From the NCBI RefSeq assembly GCF_012396365.1, contig NZ_JAAXPG010000009.1, positions 124,001 to 188,000 of the forward strand: a stretch of 64,000 nt of DNA. The letters run 5' to 3'. The translations under genes were made by a program, and so were the position numbers. Numbering within the stretch: position 1 is the stretch's first letter; the number at the start of each line of letters is the position of its first letter. The DNA is from Nocardiopsis alborubida. Its GTDB lineage: Bacteria > Actinomycetota > Actinomycetes > Streptosporangiales > Streptosporangiaceae. Shown in pieces: positions 44,580 to 53,803 of this stretch. A model generated the notes under the pieces. The model was not told the DNA's origin. It ran no database searches and saw nothing but the letters and a program-made list of their open reading frames with translations.

Positions 44580-44622
44580 ACCCCGGGGGCCCGAACCCCG
44601 GAGGCCCGAACCCCGGGGCCGG
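44578..44622 (+). repeat. three tandem 15-bp units over the lyase stop
   Basis: GAACCCCGGGGGCCC, GAACCCCGGAGGCCC and GAACCCCGGGGCCGG follow one another. The first begins inside the stop codon (TGA at 44577). Confidence 0.85.
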
Positions 44623-44797
44623 ACTCCGGCGGGGGACCGAAGCGGGCCTGTGGAGCCCGGCTGGACCGCGTGCGGACCCGGCGGGAGCCGTCGCGGGCCG
44701 GGGCGGGCCGGGGCGGGGCCCGCACGGGCCTGACCGGTGCGGAGTCTGACACGCGCCCCACCCCGCTCTTACCGCGCTCTCACCCTCATACGGAACC

Positions 44798-45505
44798 ATG
44801 GACGCCATGGAAGCCACCGCCACGGTCCTGGTCGCCGACGACGACCGCGCGATCAGGGACTCACTGGAACGCGCGCTCCAACTGGAGGGCTACAGGGTCA
44901 GGACGGTACCGGACGGGGTCCAGGCCCTCGCCGCCGTGCACTCCGACCCGGTCGACCTGCTCGTCCTCGACGTGATGATGCCGGGGGTGGACGGGCTCGG
45001 GGTGGCCCGCGTGCTGCGCGCCGAGCGCGACCGCACGCCCATCCTCATGCTCACCGCGCGCGTGGAGACGCCGGACCGGGTGGCGGGGCTCGACGCGGGG
45101 GCCGACGACTACCTCGCCAAGCCCTTCGAGCTGGAGGAGCTCCTCGCCCGGCTGCGCGCCCTGCTGCGCCGGGCCGCGCCCTTTCCCGAGGAGACCGCCG
45201 AGCAGGGCCCGCTGCGCGTCGGCGAGCTCTCCCTGGACCCGCCCTCACGCCGGGTCTGGCGCGGCGACCGCGAGGTCGAGCTGTCCAAGACCGAGTTCGA
45301 CCTGCTCGAACTCCTGGTCCGCAACGCCGGGATCGTGCTGGACCACTCCACCATCTACGACCGCATCTGGGGCTACGACTTCGGCCCCGAGTCCAAGAAC
45401 CTCGCCGTCTACATCAGCTACCTGCGCCGCAAGCTGGAGGACGGCGGGCCGCCGCTGATCCAGACCGTGCGCGGGGTCGGCTACACGCTCCGGCCGCAGG
45501 GTTGA
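44798..45505 (+). CDS. OmpR-family response regulator, MprA-like
   Basis: 235 residues: a receiver domain with DDD at the start, phosphoacceptor VLDVMMPG (Asp58), the conserved Thr in MLTAR and Lys in YLAKPF; then a winged helix (SKTEFDLLELLVRNAGIVLDHSTIYDRIWGYDF... YLRRKLEDGGPPLIQTVRGVGYTL). A second ATG at 44807 is equally possible. The kinase gene starts five bases after its stop. Together with a PepD-like protease gene 3 kb on, it recalls the MprAB-PepD envelope-stress set of mycobacteria. Confidence 0.92.
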   Translation: MDAMEATATVLVADDDRAIRDSLERALQLEGYRVRTVPDGVQALAAVHSDPVDLLVLDVMMPGVDGLGVARVLRAERDRTPILMLTARVETPDRVAGLDAGADDYLAKPFELEELLARLRALLRRAAPFPEETAEQGPLRVGELSLDPPSRRVWRGDREVELSKTEFDLLELLVRNAGIVLDHSTIYDRIWGYDFGPESKNLAVYISYLRRKLEDGGPPLIQTVRGVGYTLRPQG

Positions 45506-45510
45506 GCTCC

Positions 45511-47070
45511 GTGCGACCCGACGACGGCACCCCGCAGGAGCCCGGGAACGGAACCCCGCACGGCCCCGGAGCCCCGTCCGGTCTCAGGGCTCTCGTGCCC
45601 GCCGCGCGCGCCGCCGTCCCGAGGTGGCGCCGGACGCTGCTCCAGCCGGGCGAGTGGCGGCTGGGCACCCGCTTCGCGGTGATCTTCGCGCTGGTCGCCA
45701 CCGTCGTCATCGCCCTGGTCGGCACCCTCGCCTACACCACCGCCGCCACGCTCATCCGCGCCGACGCCCGTACCGAGTTCGAGGGCACCGTCACCGCCCT
45801 GTCCGAACAGCTCGTCGACTACCACCAGCAGGGGCAGGGCGGCTCCGCCGGTCCCGGCCCGTTCCTGCCCGGCGACAAGTTCCAGCTCCAGCTCCTCGAA
45901 CCCGACGGCAGCAGGACGGTCAACATCGCCGACCCGTCCGAGATCATCCTCTTCGCGCCCTCGGAGAGGGACCTGGAGGTCGCGGGGGAGGGCCGGCCCG
46001 GCATCGTCGACATGCGCGAGCAGGCCATCGGCGGACAGGAGTTCCGGCTGGCCACGGTCTCCCTCGGCGACGGAACCGGGGCCCTCCAGCTCCTCCAGCG
46101 CCTGTCCCCGACCGAGCTGATGATCGACCGGCTCGCCACCCAGATCCTGTGGGTGGGCCTGTTCGTCGCCCTGTGCGCGGCCGCCGTGGGCTGGCTGGTG
46201 GGCCACCGCACCACCGGCCGCCTGGTGCGTCTCACCGACGCGGCCGAGTACGTCAGCTCCACGGGGCGGCTCGACCCCGTGGACCCCGGACGGGGCGGCG
46301 AGAGCCGTGAGGAGGACGTCGGCCGCGACGAGGTCGGCCGCCTCACCAGCGCGTTCAACGCCATGCTCGCCCGTCTGGCCCGTTCCAAGGACGAGCAGCG
46401 CCGCCTCGTCCAGGACGCCGCGCACGAACTCCGCACCCCGCTGACCAGCCTGTACACCAACGTGCAGGTGCTCGGCAGGGTGGACCGGCTCAGCCCGGAG
46501 GCGCGCGCCGGCCTCATCGAGGACCTGCGCGGCGAGACCCGCGAGCTCACCGCCCTGGTCAACGAGCTGGTCGGCCTGGCCACCGGCGACCACGAGGACG
46601 AGCAGATGAGCGCCGTCCCCCTCGCCGGGGTCGCCGAGAAGGTCGCCAAGCGCACCCGCCGCCGCACCGGCCGCGACATCCTCGTGGACGCCGACGACAG
46701 CGTCGTGTGGGGCCGTCCCGGTTCCCTGGAGCGCGCCGTCTCCAACCCGGTCGAGAACTCCGCCAAGTTCGACCCCGGGGGCACCGCTCCCATCGAGATC
46801 CGCGTGCGCGCGGGGGCGGTGGAGGTCCTGGACCGGGGGCCCGGCATCGACCCGGCCGAACTCGACCACGTCTTCGAGCGCTTCTACAGGGCCACCGTCG
46901 CCCGCGGCCTGCCCGGTTCGGGGCTCGGCCTGTCCATGGTCAGGGAGATCGCGCGGGCCCACGGGGGCAGCGTGTTCGCCCGCAACAGGGAGGGCGGCGG
47001 CGCCGCCATCGGCTTCCGCCTGCCGCTGTTCACACCGCCGCGGGACCAGGAGCCGGGGGCGCGGGGGTGA
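45511..47070 (+). CDS. sensor histidine kinase, MprB-like
   Basis: 519 residues. First helix about 50-75 (FAVIFALVATVVIALVGTLAYTTA), an extracytoplasmic sensor region to about 205, second helix (VGLFVALCAAAVGWLVG), HAMP, then the kinase core: DAAHELRTPLTSL (His305), a variant N-box SNPVENSAKF, DRGPGID, FERFYRA and GSGLGLSMV. GTG start at 45511, five bases after the regulator stop. Its last 41 bases overlap the end of the minus-strand GT4 gene. The paired regulator is MprA-like; the signal is probably envelope stress, by analogy. Confidence 0.9.
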   Translation: MRPDDGTPQEPGNGTPHGPGAPSGLRALVPAARAAVPRWRRTLLQPGEWRLGTRFAVIFALVATVVIALVGTLAYTTAATLIRADARTEFEGTVTALSEQLVDYHQQGQGGSAGPGPFLPGDKFQLQLLEPDGSRTVNIADPSEIILFAPSERDLEVAGEGRPGIVDMREQAIGGQEFRLATVSLGDGTGALQLLQRLSPTELMIDRLATQILWVGLFVALCAAAVGWLVGHRTTGRLVRLTDAAEYVSSTGRLDPVDPGRGGESREEDVGRDEVGRLTSAFNAMLARLARSKDEQRRLVQDAAHELRTPLTSLYTNVQVLGRVDRLSPEARAGLIEDLRGETRELTALVNELVGLATGDHEDEQMSAVPLAGVAEKVAKRTRRRTGRDILVDADDSVVWGRPGSLERAVSNPVENSAKFDPGGTAPIEIRVRAGAVEVLDRGPGIDPAELDHVFERFYRATVARGLPGSGLGLSMVREIARAHGGSVFARNREGGGAAIGFRLPLFTPPRDQEPGARG

Positions 47071-48343
47071 GCGCCGCACCCGAACCGGCTCCGGCGCCGG
47101 CTCCCGCACCGGCGGACGCCTCGCGGTAGATCCTCTCGAACCGCTCCAGGGAGTCCTCCAACCGGTGCAGCTCGGCCATACCGCGGCTGCACGCGCCCAT
47201 CCTCAGCCTCCGGCCCTCGTCGGCGACCACCGACTCCACGCGCGCGGCCAGCGCCTCCGGGCTTCCCGGCGGGTACAGGTACCCGTTGCCGCCCTCCTCC
47301 ACCAGGTGCGGCAGCGCCATGGCGTCCGCCGCCACCACCGGCAGACCGCTCGCCATCGCCTCCAGGGTGGCGATGCTCTGGAGTTCGGCGGTCCCGGCGA
47401 TGGCCCACACGTCCGCGCACCGGTACACGTCGGGCAGGTCGGCGTGCGGCACGAAGCCCAGGAACACCACCCGGTCGGCCGCGCCGACCTCCGCCGCCAG
47501 CTCCGCCAGCCGCGCCCGGTGCGCGCCGTGCCCGGCCAGTACGAGCTGCACCCCGTCGGTCAGGGCCACCGCGCGCACGAGTTCGTCCACGCGCTTCTCC
47601 TCGTCCAGCCGCCCCACGAACAGCACCGTCCTGCGGTCCGGCACGCCCAGCCGCCCGCGCAGCCGTCGCCGGGTGGCCGCGCCGCCGTCCAGGGGGCTGA
47701 ACCGGTCCAGGTCGATCCCGCACGAGACCGGTTCGACCGGTCGGGTGAACCCCTGGTCGACCAGCAGCCGCGCGGCGGCCGGGGTGGGCGTGGTCACGTG
47801 CTCGGCCCTGGACAGCACCGCGCCCAGGTCCCACCAGGCCAGACGGGCCGCGTGCGGGCGCAGCGGTCCGGGCACGTGCACGTAGTCGAAGAGGTTCTCC
47901 GGCATGAAGTGGTTGGTGGCGACCACGGGGACGCCGCGCGCGTGCGCGGCGGCGGCCAGCATCCGGCCGACGAGGAAGTGGTTCTGGATGTGGACGGCGT
48001 CCGGGCGCAGCCGGTCCAGGAGCCGGTCCAGGTGGCCGCGCACGCCCAGCGGGACCGCGAGCCGCACGCTGTCGTGGACCAGGGAGGACACCGAGCGCAG
48101 CCGGTGCTCGACCACTCCTCCGCGCTCCACCGTGTACGGGGCGCCCTCGGGGGAGGGGCACACCACGTGTACCCGCGCGCCGCGCGCGGCCAGGCCGCGC
48201 GCGAGGCGGGCGGTGAAGTACGCGGCGCCGTTCACGTCGGGGGGATAGGTGTCGGTGCCGATCAGGACCCGGGTGCGGCGCGTCGCGCCGACGGCGGTCC
48301 GGGGCGGTGCCGCCACCGCGGGGGAGGCGAAGGACGTGGACAT
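47030..48343 (-). CDS. GT4 glycosyltransferase
   Basis: 437 residues, GT-B fold. The N-terminal half has TDTYPPDVNGAAYFTARLARGLAARGARVHVV, typical of mannosyl/glucosyl GT4 enzymes. The C-terminal half has VLFVGRLDEEKRVDELVRA and ELQSIATLEAMASGLPVVAA, the E-x7-E region that holds the nucleotide sugar. The tail is an (Ala-Gly)n run. ATG start with AAAGGAG upstream. It could make a phosphatidylinositol mannoside-like or other glycolipid; the acceptor is unknown. Its 3' end overlaps that of the sensor kinase. Confidence 0.88.
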   Translation of the reverse strand: MSTSFASPAVAAPPRTAVGATRRTRVLIGTDTYPPDVNGAAYFTARLARGLAARGARVHVVCPSPEGAPYTVERGGVVEHRLRSVSSLVHDSVRLAVPLGVRGHLDRLLDRLRPDAVHIQNHFLVGRMLAAAAHARGVPVVATNHFMPENLFDYVHVPGPLRPHAARLAWWDLGAVLSRAEHVTTPTPAAARLLVDQGFTRPVEPVSCGIDLDRFSPLDGGAATRRRLRGRLGVPDRRTVLFVGRLDEEKRVDELVRAVALTDGVQLVLAGHGAHRARLAELAAEVGAADRVVFLGFVPHADLPDVYRCADVWAIAGTAELQSIATLEAMASGLPVVAADAMALPHLVEEGGNGYLYPPGSPEALAARVESVVADEGRRLRMGACSRGMAELHRLEDSLERFERIYREASAGAGAGAGAGSGAALTPAPPAPGPAAV

Positions 48344-48662
48344 GACCTGATCTCCTTTGTCGGGTCGCCGCGTACGCCCGAGTGTGGGTCACCCGCGTTG
48401 ACCCCCGCCGACCTCTCGGTGACCGTGGGACGACCGCTCGGTGGCACGCGGCGCGGGACAGGGAACTCTCCGTGCCCCTCCGTCTACCCACAAGCCCGGC
48501 GACGTCGACAGTCGATGTCCGCGGCCCCGACGCCGTGCGCGCCCGCGGCCCCGCCAGCACGGCCCGCGTGCTCCCGGGCCTCCGCGGCCGCGCACGCGAC
48601 GGGCGGCCCCGGACCCGAGGGTCCGGGGCCGCCCGTGTGCGGGATGGCCGGGGCCGCGCCCG
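48344..48662 (-). other. 319-base intergenic region with a strong terminator
   Basis: No gene is seen. The right part holds the PepD terminator (48599-48636); the left part should hold the promoter of the GT4 gene, of which only the ribosome-binding site is clear. Confidence 0.5.
48599..48636 (-). terminator. strong terminator of the PepD-like gene
   Basis: An 18-bp perfect stem (arms 48599-48616 and 48619-48636), effectively closing on a CGAG tetraloop, 26 bases after the stop on the minus strand. It is the strongest hairpin I found in the window. Confidence 0.85.
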
Positions 48663-50450
48663 TCAGTTCCCGCCCTCCTCGTTCTGGGCCGACTCCACGC
48701 TCTGCTCCCCGAGCGTCACGGTGACCTCCTCCTCGGAACCGTTGCCGCCGTCGGGGACGACCCCCAGGGTCACCTCCTCGCCGGGCTGGCGGATCCGGAT
48801 CTGCGCGATCAGCTCGTCCGGCGTGGACACCGGCTCACCGTCCACGGACACCACCACGTCACCGGTCTGGAGCCCGGCCTCGGCGGCCGCGCCGCCCTCG
48901 GTGACCTCCACGATCTCCGCGCCGCCGACGCGGGAGTTGGTGATGGTCGCCTCGATCGCGGGGTAGCTCGCGCTGCCGTCCTCGACCAGCTGCTCCGCGA
49001 TGGGGCGGACCTGGTTGATCGGGATGGCGAAGCCCAGTCCGACCGATCCGCTGTCCTGCGAGACGCCCGCGATCGCGGTGTTGATCCCGATCACCTCGCC
49101 GTTCATGTTCACCAGCGGGCCGCCCGAGTTGCCGGGGTTGATCGCCGCGTCCGTCTGGATCGCGTTGATCACCGTGGAGGTCTGACCGGACTGCCCGGTG
49201 TTCACCGGACGGTTCAGCGCGCTGACCACACCAGTGGTCACCGTTCCCGACAGCCCCAGCGGGGAACCGATCGCGACCACCTCGGCGCCCACGCCGACCT
49301 GCTCGGAGTCGCCGAGGGTGGCCGGGGTGAGGTCGTTGCGCCCCTCCGCCTGGATCACCGCGATGTCGGAGACCGGGTCCGCGCCCAGGACCTCGGCGCG
49401 CGCGGAGCTGCCGTCGTTGAACAGCACCTCGATCGGACCGCCCTCGGCGGCGGCCACGACGTGCGCGTTGGTGAGGATCTGGCCGTCGGAGGAGATGATC
49501 ACGCCGCTGCCGCCGCCGTTGGCGGTGCGGATGGACACCACGCTCGGCAGGACCGTGTCGGCGACCTCGCCGACCTCGCCCTCGGTCGGAGTGCTCTCCT
49601 GATCCTGGTTGAGCGAGCTGATCGGCCCGCTCAGGCCGTTGGGGAACAGGTAGGCGGTGCCCAGGGCCGTCATCGGGCCCACGATGAGGCTCGTGACCAG
49701 GGCGGTGATCGCGGCGACGGTCACGATCCTGCCGGAGCCCCGCTTCTTGCCGCCGCCCTGCGGGGGCACCGCTCCGGGGAACGGAGCGCCGAACGGGGGC
49801 TGCCCGCCGCCGGGGCCGCCGGGGCCGAACGCGCCGCCGTCACCGTACGGGGGCTGCCCGTGCCCGACCGGACCGTGGGGGCCGCTCTGCCCGCCGTGCG
49901 GGGGGACGGGGCCGCCCTGGTGCGCGGAGAACTGCTCGTGCTGGCCGCCGGCTGCGCCGTAGCCGCCTCCGGGCGGCGGGAAGGTGTAGGAGGCGCGCTC
50001 CGGGTCGTTGGGCCCGGTGGCCCACCTCGGCGGCTGCCCGGGCGGGGAGAAGGTCGGCCCCGCCCCCGCGGGGCCGGTCTCCGGACGCCCGTGCTGCTCG
50101 GGTCCGGGGTGGCCGCCGCTCTGCCCGGCCCCCGCGTACCCGCCCTGCTGGAACGACCCGCCCTGCTGGAACGGGAAGCCCTCACCGGTCTGCCCGGCCG
50201 CGGGGTACCCGCCGCTCTGCTCGGGGCCCGGGTACCCGCCGCCGGTCCGCTCGTCCTGTCCGGCGGGGACACCCCCGTGCTCCCCGCCGGACGTGCCACG
50301 GACGTCGGTCCCGTCATCTGCGGAGGACCCCCCCTCGTGCGGGCCGGAGGGCCCCGCCTGGTCGGCGGGCTCGGCGGGACGGTGCTCGGGAAGCCCGTTC
50401 CCGGCCGCCGCACCTGGCTCGGTACCTGCACTCGGTTCGTTGGGGTTCAA
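48663..50450 (-). CDS. HtrA/DegP-type serine protease with PDZ domain, PepD-like
   Basis: 595 residues. About 230 residues of disordered Pro/Gly/Gln-rich sequence, then one membrane helix (IVTVAAITALVTSLIVGPMTALGTAYL), a trypsin-like domain with the complete triad (His330 in TNAHVV, Asp362 in SDIAVIQ, Ser442 in GNSGGPL), and a PDZ domain (EGGAAAEAGLQTGDVVVSVDGEPVSTPDELIAQI). TTG start, with GGAGG five bases before it; the overlapping ATG would stop at once. It is likely an envelope quality-control protease outside the membrane. The nearby MprAB-like genes support such a role. Confidence 0.93.
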   Translation of the reverse strand: MNPNEPSAGTEPGAAAGNGLPEHRPAEPADQAGPSGPHEGGSSADDGTDVRGTSGGEHGGVPAGQDERTGGGYPGPEQSGGYPAAGQTGEGFPFQQGGSFQQGGYAGAGQSGGHPGPEQHGRPETGPAGAGPTFSPPGQPPRWATGPNDPERASYTFPPPGGGYGAAGGQHEQFSAHQGGPVPPHGGQSGPHGPVGHGQPPYGDGGAFGPGGPGGGQPPFGAPFPGAVPPQGGGKKRGSGRIVTVAAITALVTSLIVGPMTALGTAYLFPNGLSGPISSLNQDQESTPTEGEVGEVADTVLPSVVSIRTANGGGSGVIISSDGQILTNAHVVAAAEGGPIEVLFNDGSSARAEVLGADPVSDIAVIQAEGRNDLTPATLGDSEQVGVGAEVVAIGSPLGLSGTVTTGVVSALNRPVNTGQSGQTSTVINAIQTDAAINPGNSGGPLVNMNGEVIGINTAIAGVSQDSGSVGLGFAIPINQVRPIAEQLVEDGSASYPAIEATITNSRVGGAEIVEVTEGGAAAEAGLQTGDVVVSVDGEPVSTPDELIAQIRIRQPGEEVTLGVVPDGGNGSEEEVTVTLGEQSVESAQNEEGGN

Positions 50451-50788
50451 CTCATCCTCCGACTGGCGGGACGATGTTCAGTGACGTGTTCCATCATGCG
50501 GCGCATGGGTTAGAACAGGGTGAGAGCGCGATATACCGGGGTTTCGAGTCCTTCCGCCCCTGCCGTGCCCTCGTCCGGTCCGCGTCGGCGGCACCGGGGC
50601 CCGGCGCCGCCGGACCAGGCCGTCCATGGCCGGCCCCGACGTCCGCGGGAGCGTCCGGACTCCCGCACCGCCGCGCCCCGGCACGTCGCCCGCTACCCCG
50701 GTGCGCTTCCCGTAGGCGCCGTATGCACCACAATGCCCGAAACGATATCGTGCCGAAGTCAAAGCGAGACACCGGAGAAGAGCCGACC
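50451..50788. other. 338-base divergent intergenic region
   Basis: No gene seen. It contains the PepD ribosome-binding site and an AT-rich island near 50549-50562 (GATATA). A 10-bp palindrome ACGATATCGT at 50742-50751 overlaps an alternative GTG start of the downstream regulator. Confidence 0.45.
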
Positions 50789-51394
50789 TTGATCAAGATC
50801 GTGCTGGCCGATGACGAACACCTCGTGCGGGGGGCCATCGCCGCCCTCCTCGGCCTGGAGGACGACCTGGAGGTCGTCGCCGAGGTCGGCCGGGGCGACG
50901 AGGTGGTCGACGCCGTCCTCCGGCACGGTGCCGCGATCGCCGTCCTGGACATCGAGATGCCCGGCGCCACCGGACTGGAGGTGGCCGCGCGGCTCCGGGT
51001 GGACGCCCCCGACTGCGGCGTCGTCATCCTCACCAGCTTCGGCCGTCCCGGATACCTGCGCCGTGCCCTGTCCTCCGGCGCGCGCGGCTTCCTGGCCAAG
51101 GACGCCCCCGTCGACCAGCTCGCGGGCGCCATCCGCCGTGTCCACGGGGGCGGGCGCTACATCGACACCGACCTCGCCGCCGCCGCGATGGTCGGCGGCG
51201 AGAGCCCGCTCACCGACCGCGAGACCGAGGTGCTGCGCGCCGCCTCCGACGGCGCCACCGTCGCCAGGATCGCCGCCGCCCTCCACCTGACCGAGGGCAC
51301 CGTGCGCAACTACCTCTCCAACGCCATCGGCAAGACCGGCGCCGACAACCGCATGTCCGCCATCCGCACCGCCCAGGACATGGGCTGGCTCTGA
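50789..51394 (+). CDS. NarL/FixJ-family response regulator without a partner kinase
   Basis: 201 residues: receiver domain (LADDEHLVRGAIAALL, phosphoacceptor Asp54 in VLDIEMPG, TSFGRPGYLRRAL, AKD) and a LuxR-type helix-turn-helix (SPLTDRETEVLRAASDGATVARIAAALHLTEGTVRNYLSNAIGKTGADNRMSAI). It resembles DesR-like regulators of membrane-lipid genes. TTG start with GGAGAAGAG upstream; a GTG at 50750 in the same frame is the alternative. No histidine kinase gene adjoins it, unlike most DesR systems. Palindrome copy 2 lies downstream. Confidence 0.85.
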   Translation: MIKIVLADDEHLVRGAIAALLGLEDDLEVVAEVGRGDEVVDAVLRHGAAIAVLDIEMPGATGLEVAARLRVDAPDCGVVILTSFGRPGYLRRALSSGARGFLAKDAPVDQLAGAIRRVHGGGRYIDTDLAAAAMVGGESPLTDRETEVLRAASDGATVARIAAALHLTEGTVRNYLSNAIGKTGADNRMSAIRTAQDMGWL

Positions 51395-51492
51395 CCGGTC
51401 CCGCGGAACCGGAACGCTCCCGCGGGCGCCACCCGGGGCGGGCACTCCCGCGCGGTGACCGAAAAGGGCCGACGGCCCCGGCGCCGCACGCG

Positions 51493-51549
51493 TGATCTTG
51501 TACTTATAGCGAGGTTCGAGCGTCCAACCTCGCTATAAGTACAAGATCA
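51493..51549. repeat. dispersed palindrome, copy 2 (24-9-24)
   Basis: The same two 24-nt arms as copy 1 without a single difference, loop CGAGCGTCC (51517-51525). It lies between the convergent response-regulator and PP2C genes. The flanks differ from those of copies 1 and 3. Confidence 0.95.
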
Positions 51550-51595
51550 TCCCAGGTCAGGAACCGTGCGTCACAGCGGTGACGTTTTCGGCCCC

Positions 51596-53803
51596 CTAGA
51601 GGAAGCGCAGCACCAGCATCGCGGTGTCGTCGCTGCGCCCGCCCGGGGCGTACTCCTCCAGTTCCCGGTCGATGCGGCTGATCACCGCCTGGGCGGTCAG
51701 CCCGGCGCAGCCGGAGAAGATCTCCGTCAGCCCCTCGTCGCCGAGCATGTCCGTGTTGCTGCGCCGCTCGGTCACGCCGTCGGTCACCGCCAGCACCACC
51801 TCACCGGGGCGGATGTCCACGTTCTCGGTCGTGAACCCCACGTCCTCGAACGCGCCCAGCAGCGGCTGCGAGGCCCCGAACGACTTCACCTCGCCCTTCT
51901 GGTTCAGCCGCATCGGCAACGGGTGCCCGGCGGAGACCATCCGCAGCCGCATCCCGCCCCCGCCGTCCGTGGCCGGGGTCATCTCCCCGTACAGCATCGT
52001 CAGGAACCGGGTCGAGGTGTTCTCGTCCAGGATCGCCATGTTCAGCCGCTGCATGATGTGCGAGGGAGTGAACCCCTCCTTGGCCAGCGCCCGAAGCGTG
52101 TGCCGTGCCAGGCCGGTCACGGCCGCCGCCTCCGGGCCCGTCCCGCACACGTCGCCGATCGCGAAGCACCACCGCCCGCTCGCCGCGAACACGTCGTAGA
52201 AGTCCCCGCCCACCACGTTGCGCTCGTCGGCCGGACGGTAGAACACCGCGTGGTCCACGTTCGGGATCACCGGCTCCTTCTCCTTGGCCGGCAGGAGGCT
52301 GCGCTGGAGGGCGTCGCTCATCGCGGCCTGCTTCTCGTGCAGCCGCGCGTTCTCCATCGCCGACGCCACCCGGCTGCTCAGGTCGTCGGCCACGTCCACC
52401 TCCTCGCGGGTGAAGTCGTCCGACCCGCTCTTGCCGACCGTCATCCGCCCCAGCGCGCGCCCGTGCGCCACCAGCGGGATGCAGATCGCCGGACCGCTCG
52501 CCAGTTCCCGGACGAGCTGCTCGTCCAGCCCCTCCTTGGCCAGCTCGGCCGGGGACCACAGCGGCTGCGGCTCCCTCTGCTCGTGCGGCGGCAGCCCGGT
52601 CAGCAGCGCACGCAGGATGTCGTTGTAGTTCTCGTCGCTGTGCACCACGTGCGTCAGCTGCGAGACGCCCATCTCGTTGATCGTCTCGATGGCGCACCAC
52701 CGGCCCAGCCGGGAGGTGATCAGCTGCGCCGCCAGCGCGCCCGTCATCCGCTCGTCCAGGGTGCCCGCGAGCAGGTCGCTGGCCTCGGCCAGGAAGCTCA
52801 GCGAGGCCCGCCTGCTCAGCTCCACCTCGGCCAGCCGGGCCCGCTCCACCGGCAGCGCGATCAGGTCCGCGCCCTCCTGGAGCCGCTTGGCCGCCGACGC
52901 CCCGAAGTGCCGGGCCCGACGGGAGGCCACCCCCAGCAGGCCGACCACCCGCCCGTCCACGATGAGCGGAGCCGTCACCAGAGAGCGCATCCCCGCGCGC
53001 GACAGGCGCCCCCGGCTGGTACGGGCGATCATCAGGTCGTCGTTGATCACCGCGCCCGGCTCCGGCGCGGAGGACGGGAAGATCTCCTCCGTGCGCACGC
53101 GCAGCGGCCGCCACGGGGCGCCGCCCGAGGTCAGACCGACCGCGGCGCGCACCTCCCACATGGTCTCGTCGGACGTGGCCAGCGTGATGTAGGCCGCGTC
53201 CGCGCCCAGAGCCGTGGTCGAGTACTCCACGGTGCGCTCCAGCAGCTGCGGCAGGGACAGCCGCGAGCCCAGGGCGGAGTCCAGCGCCGACCACGGGGCG
53301 GGGCGCCCGGGGCGGGAGGGGCTCCTGCGCACCGGCGGGGACTCCAGGGAGGCGCGCTCCCCCGAGCCGTCCTCGATCCGGAACCACACGGCCTTGTCGT
53401 TGCGCCCGTAGCTCACACCCCAGCTCGACGCGATGGCCGACGCCAGGGCCAGCCCCAGGCCGCCGGTGCGCCCGTTCTCCCGGGACCGTGAGGTGTCCAC
53501 CGACAGGGGCCCGGCCTGCGGGACCGCGCGCTCGGGCACGGCGTCGGTGACCATCACCTCGGTCGCCCCCTCCGTCCGGCGCACGGTCACGTCCAGGGAC
53601 GAGCGCGCGTGGATGACGGCGTTGGTGACCAGTTCGCTCACCAGCAGGATCACGTCGTCGGAGGGGTCGGTCATACCCCAGGACAGGAGGGTGTCGTGAA
53701 CGAACTCGCGGGCCGCCGCCGCGGTCTCCGGGGCGGGAGGGAACTCTCGTCGAGCGACCTTCAACGCGTCGTGTGCTGGCAAGCCGTCGGTGTCCTTCGT
53801 CAC
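51596..53803 (-). CDS. RsbW-like kinase domain fused to GAF domains and a PP2C/SpoIIE phosphatase
   Basis: 735 residues. Residues 20-150 form an RsbW-type ATPase (DDVILLVSELVTNAVIHA, GGLGLALASAIASSWGV). Two GAF-like regions follow (about 170-320 and 335-495). Residues 510-735 are a SpoIIE/RsbU-type phosphatase (YRPADERNVVGGDFYDVF, IGDVCGTGPEAAAVTGLARHTLRAL, VTDGVTERRS, GRSDDTAMLVLRF) with the metal Asps. Both a phosphatase and an anti-sigma-kinase-like domain are in one chain, so it could both phosphorylate and dephosphorylate a STAS partner. GTG start at 53803 without a clear ribosome-binding site. Confidence 0.9.
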   Translation of the reverse strand: MTKDTDGLPAHDALKVARREFPPAPETAAAAREFVHDTLLSWGMTDPSDDVILLVSELVTNAVIHARSSLDVTVRRTEGATEVMVTDAVPERAVPQAGPLSVDTSRSRENGRTGGLGLALASAIASSWGVSYGRNDKAVWFRIEDGSGERASLESPPVRRSPSRPGRPAPWSALDSALGSRLSLPQLLERTVEYSTTALGADAAYITLATSDETMWEVRAAVGLTSGGAPWRPLRVRTEEIFPSSAPEPGAVINDDLMIARTSRGRLSRAGMRSLVTAPLIVDGRVVGLLGVASRRARHFGASAAKRLQEGADLIALPVERARLAEVELSRRASLSFLAEASDLLAGTLDERMTGALAAQLITSRLGRWCAIETINEMGVSQLTHVVHSDENYNDILRALLTGLPPHEQREPQPLWSPAELAKEGLDEQLVRELASGPAICIPLVAHGRALGRMTVGKSGSDDFTREEVDVADDLSSRVASAMENARLHEKQAAMSDALQRSLLPAKEKEPVIPNVDHAVFYRPADERNVVGGDFYDVFAASGRWCFAIGDVCGTGPEAAAVTGLARHTLRALAKEGFTPSHIMQRLNMAILDENTSTRFLTMLYGEMTPATDGGGGMRLRMVSAGHPLPMRLNQKGEVKSFGASQPLLGAFEDVGFTTENVDIRPGEVVLAVTDGVTERRSNTDMLGDEGLTEIFSGCAGLTAQAVISRIDRELEEYAPGGRSDDTAMLVLRFL

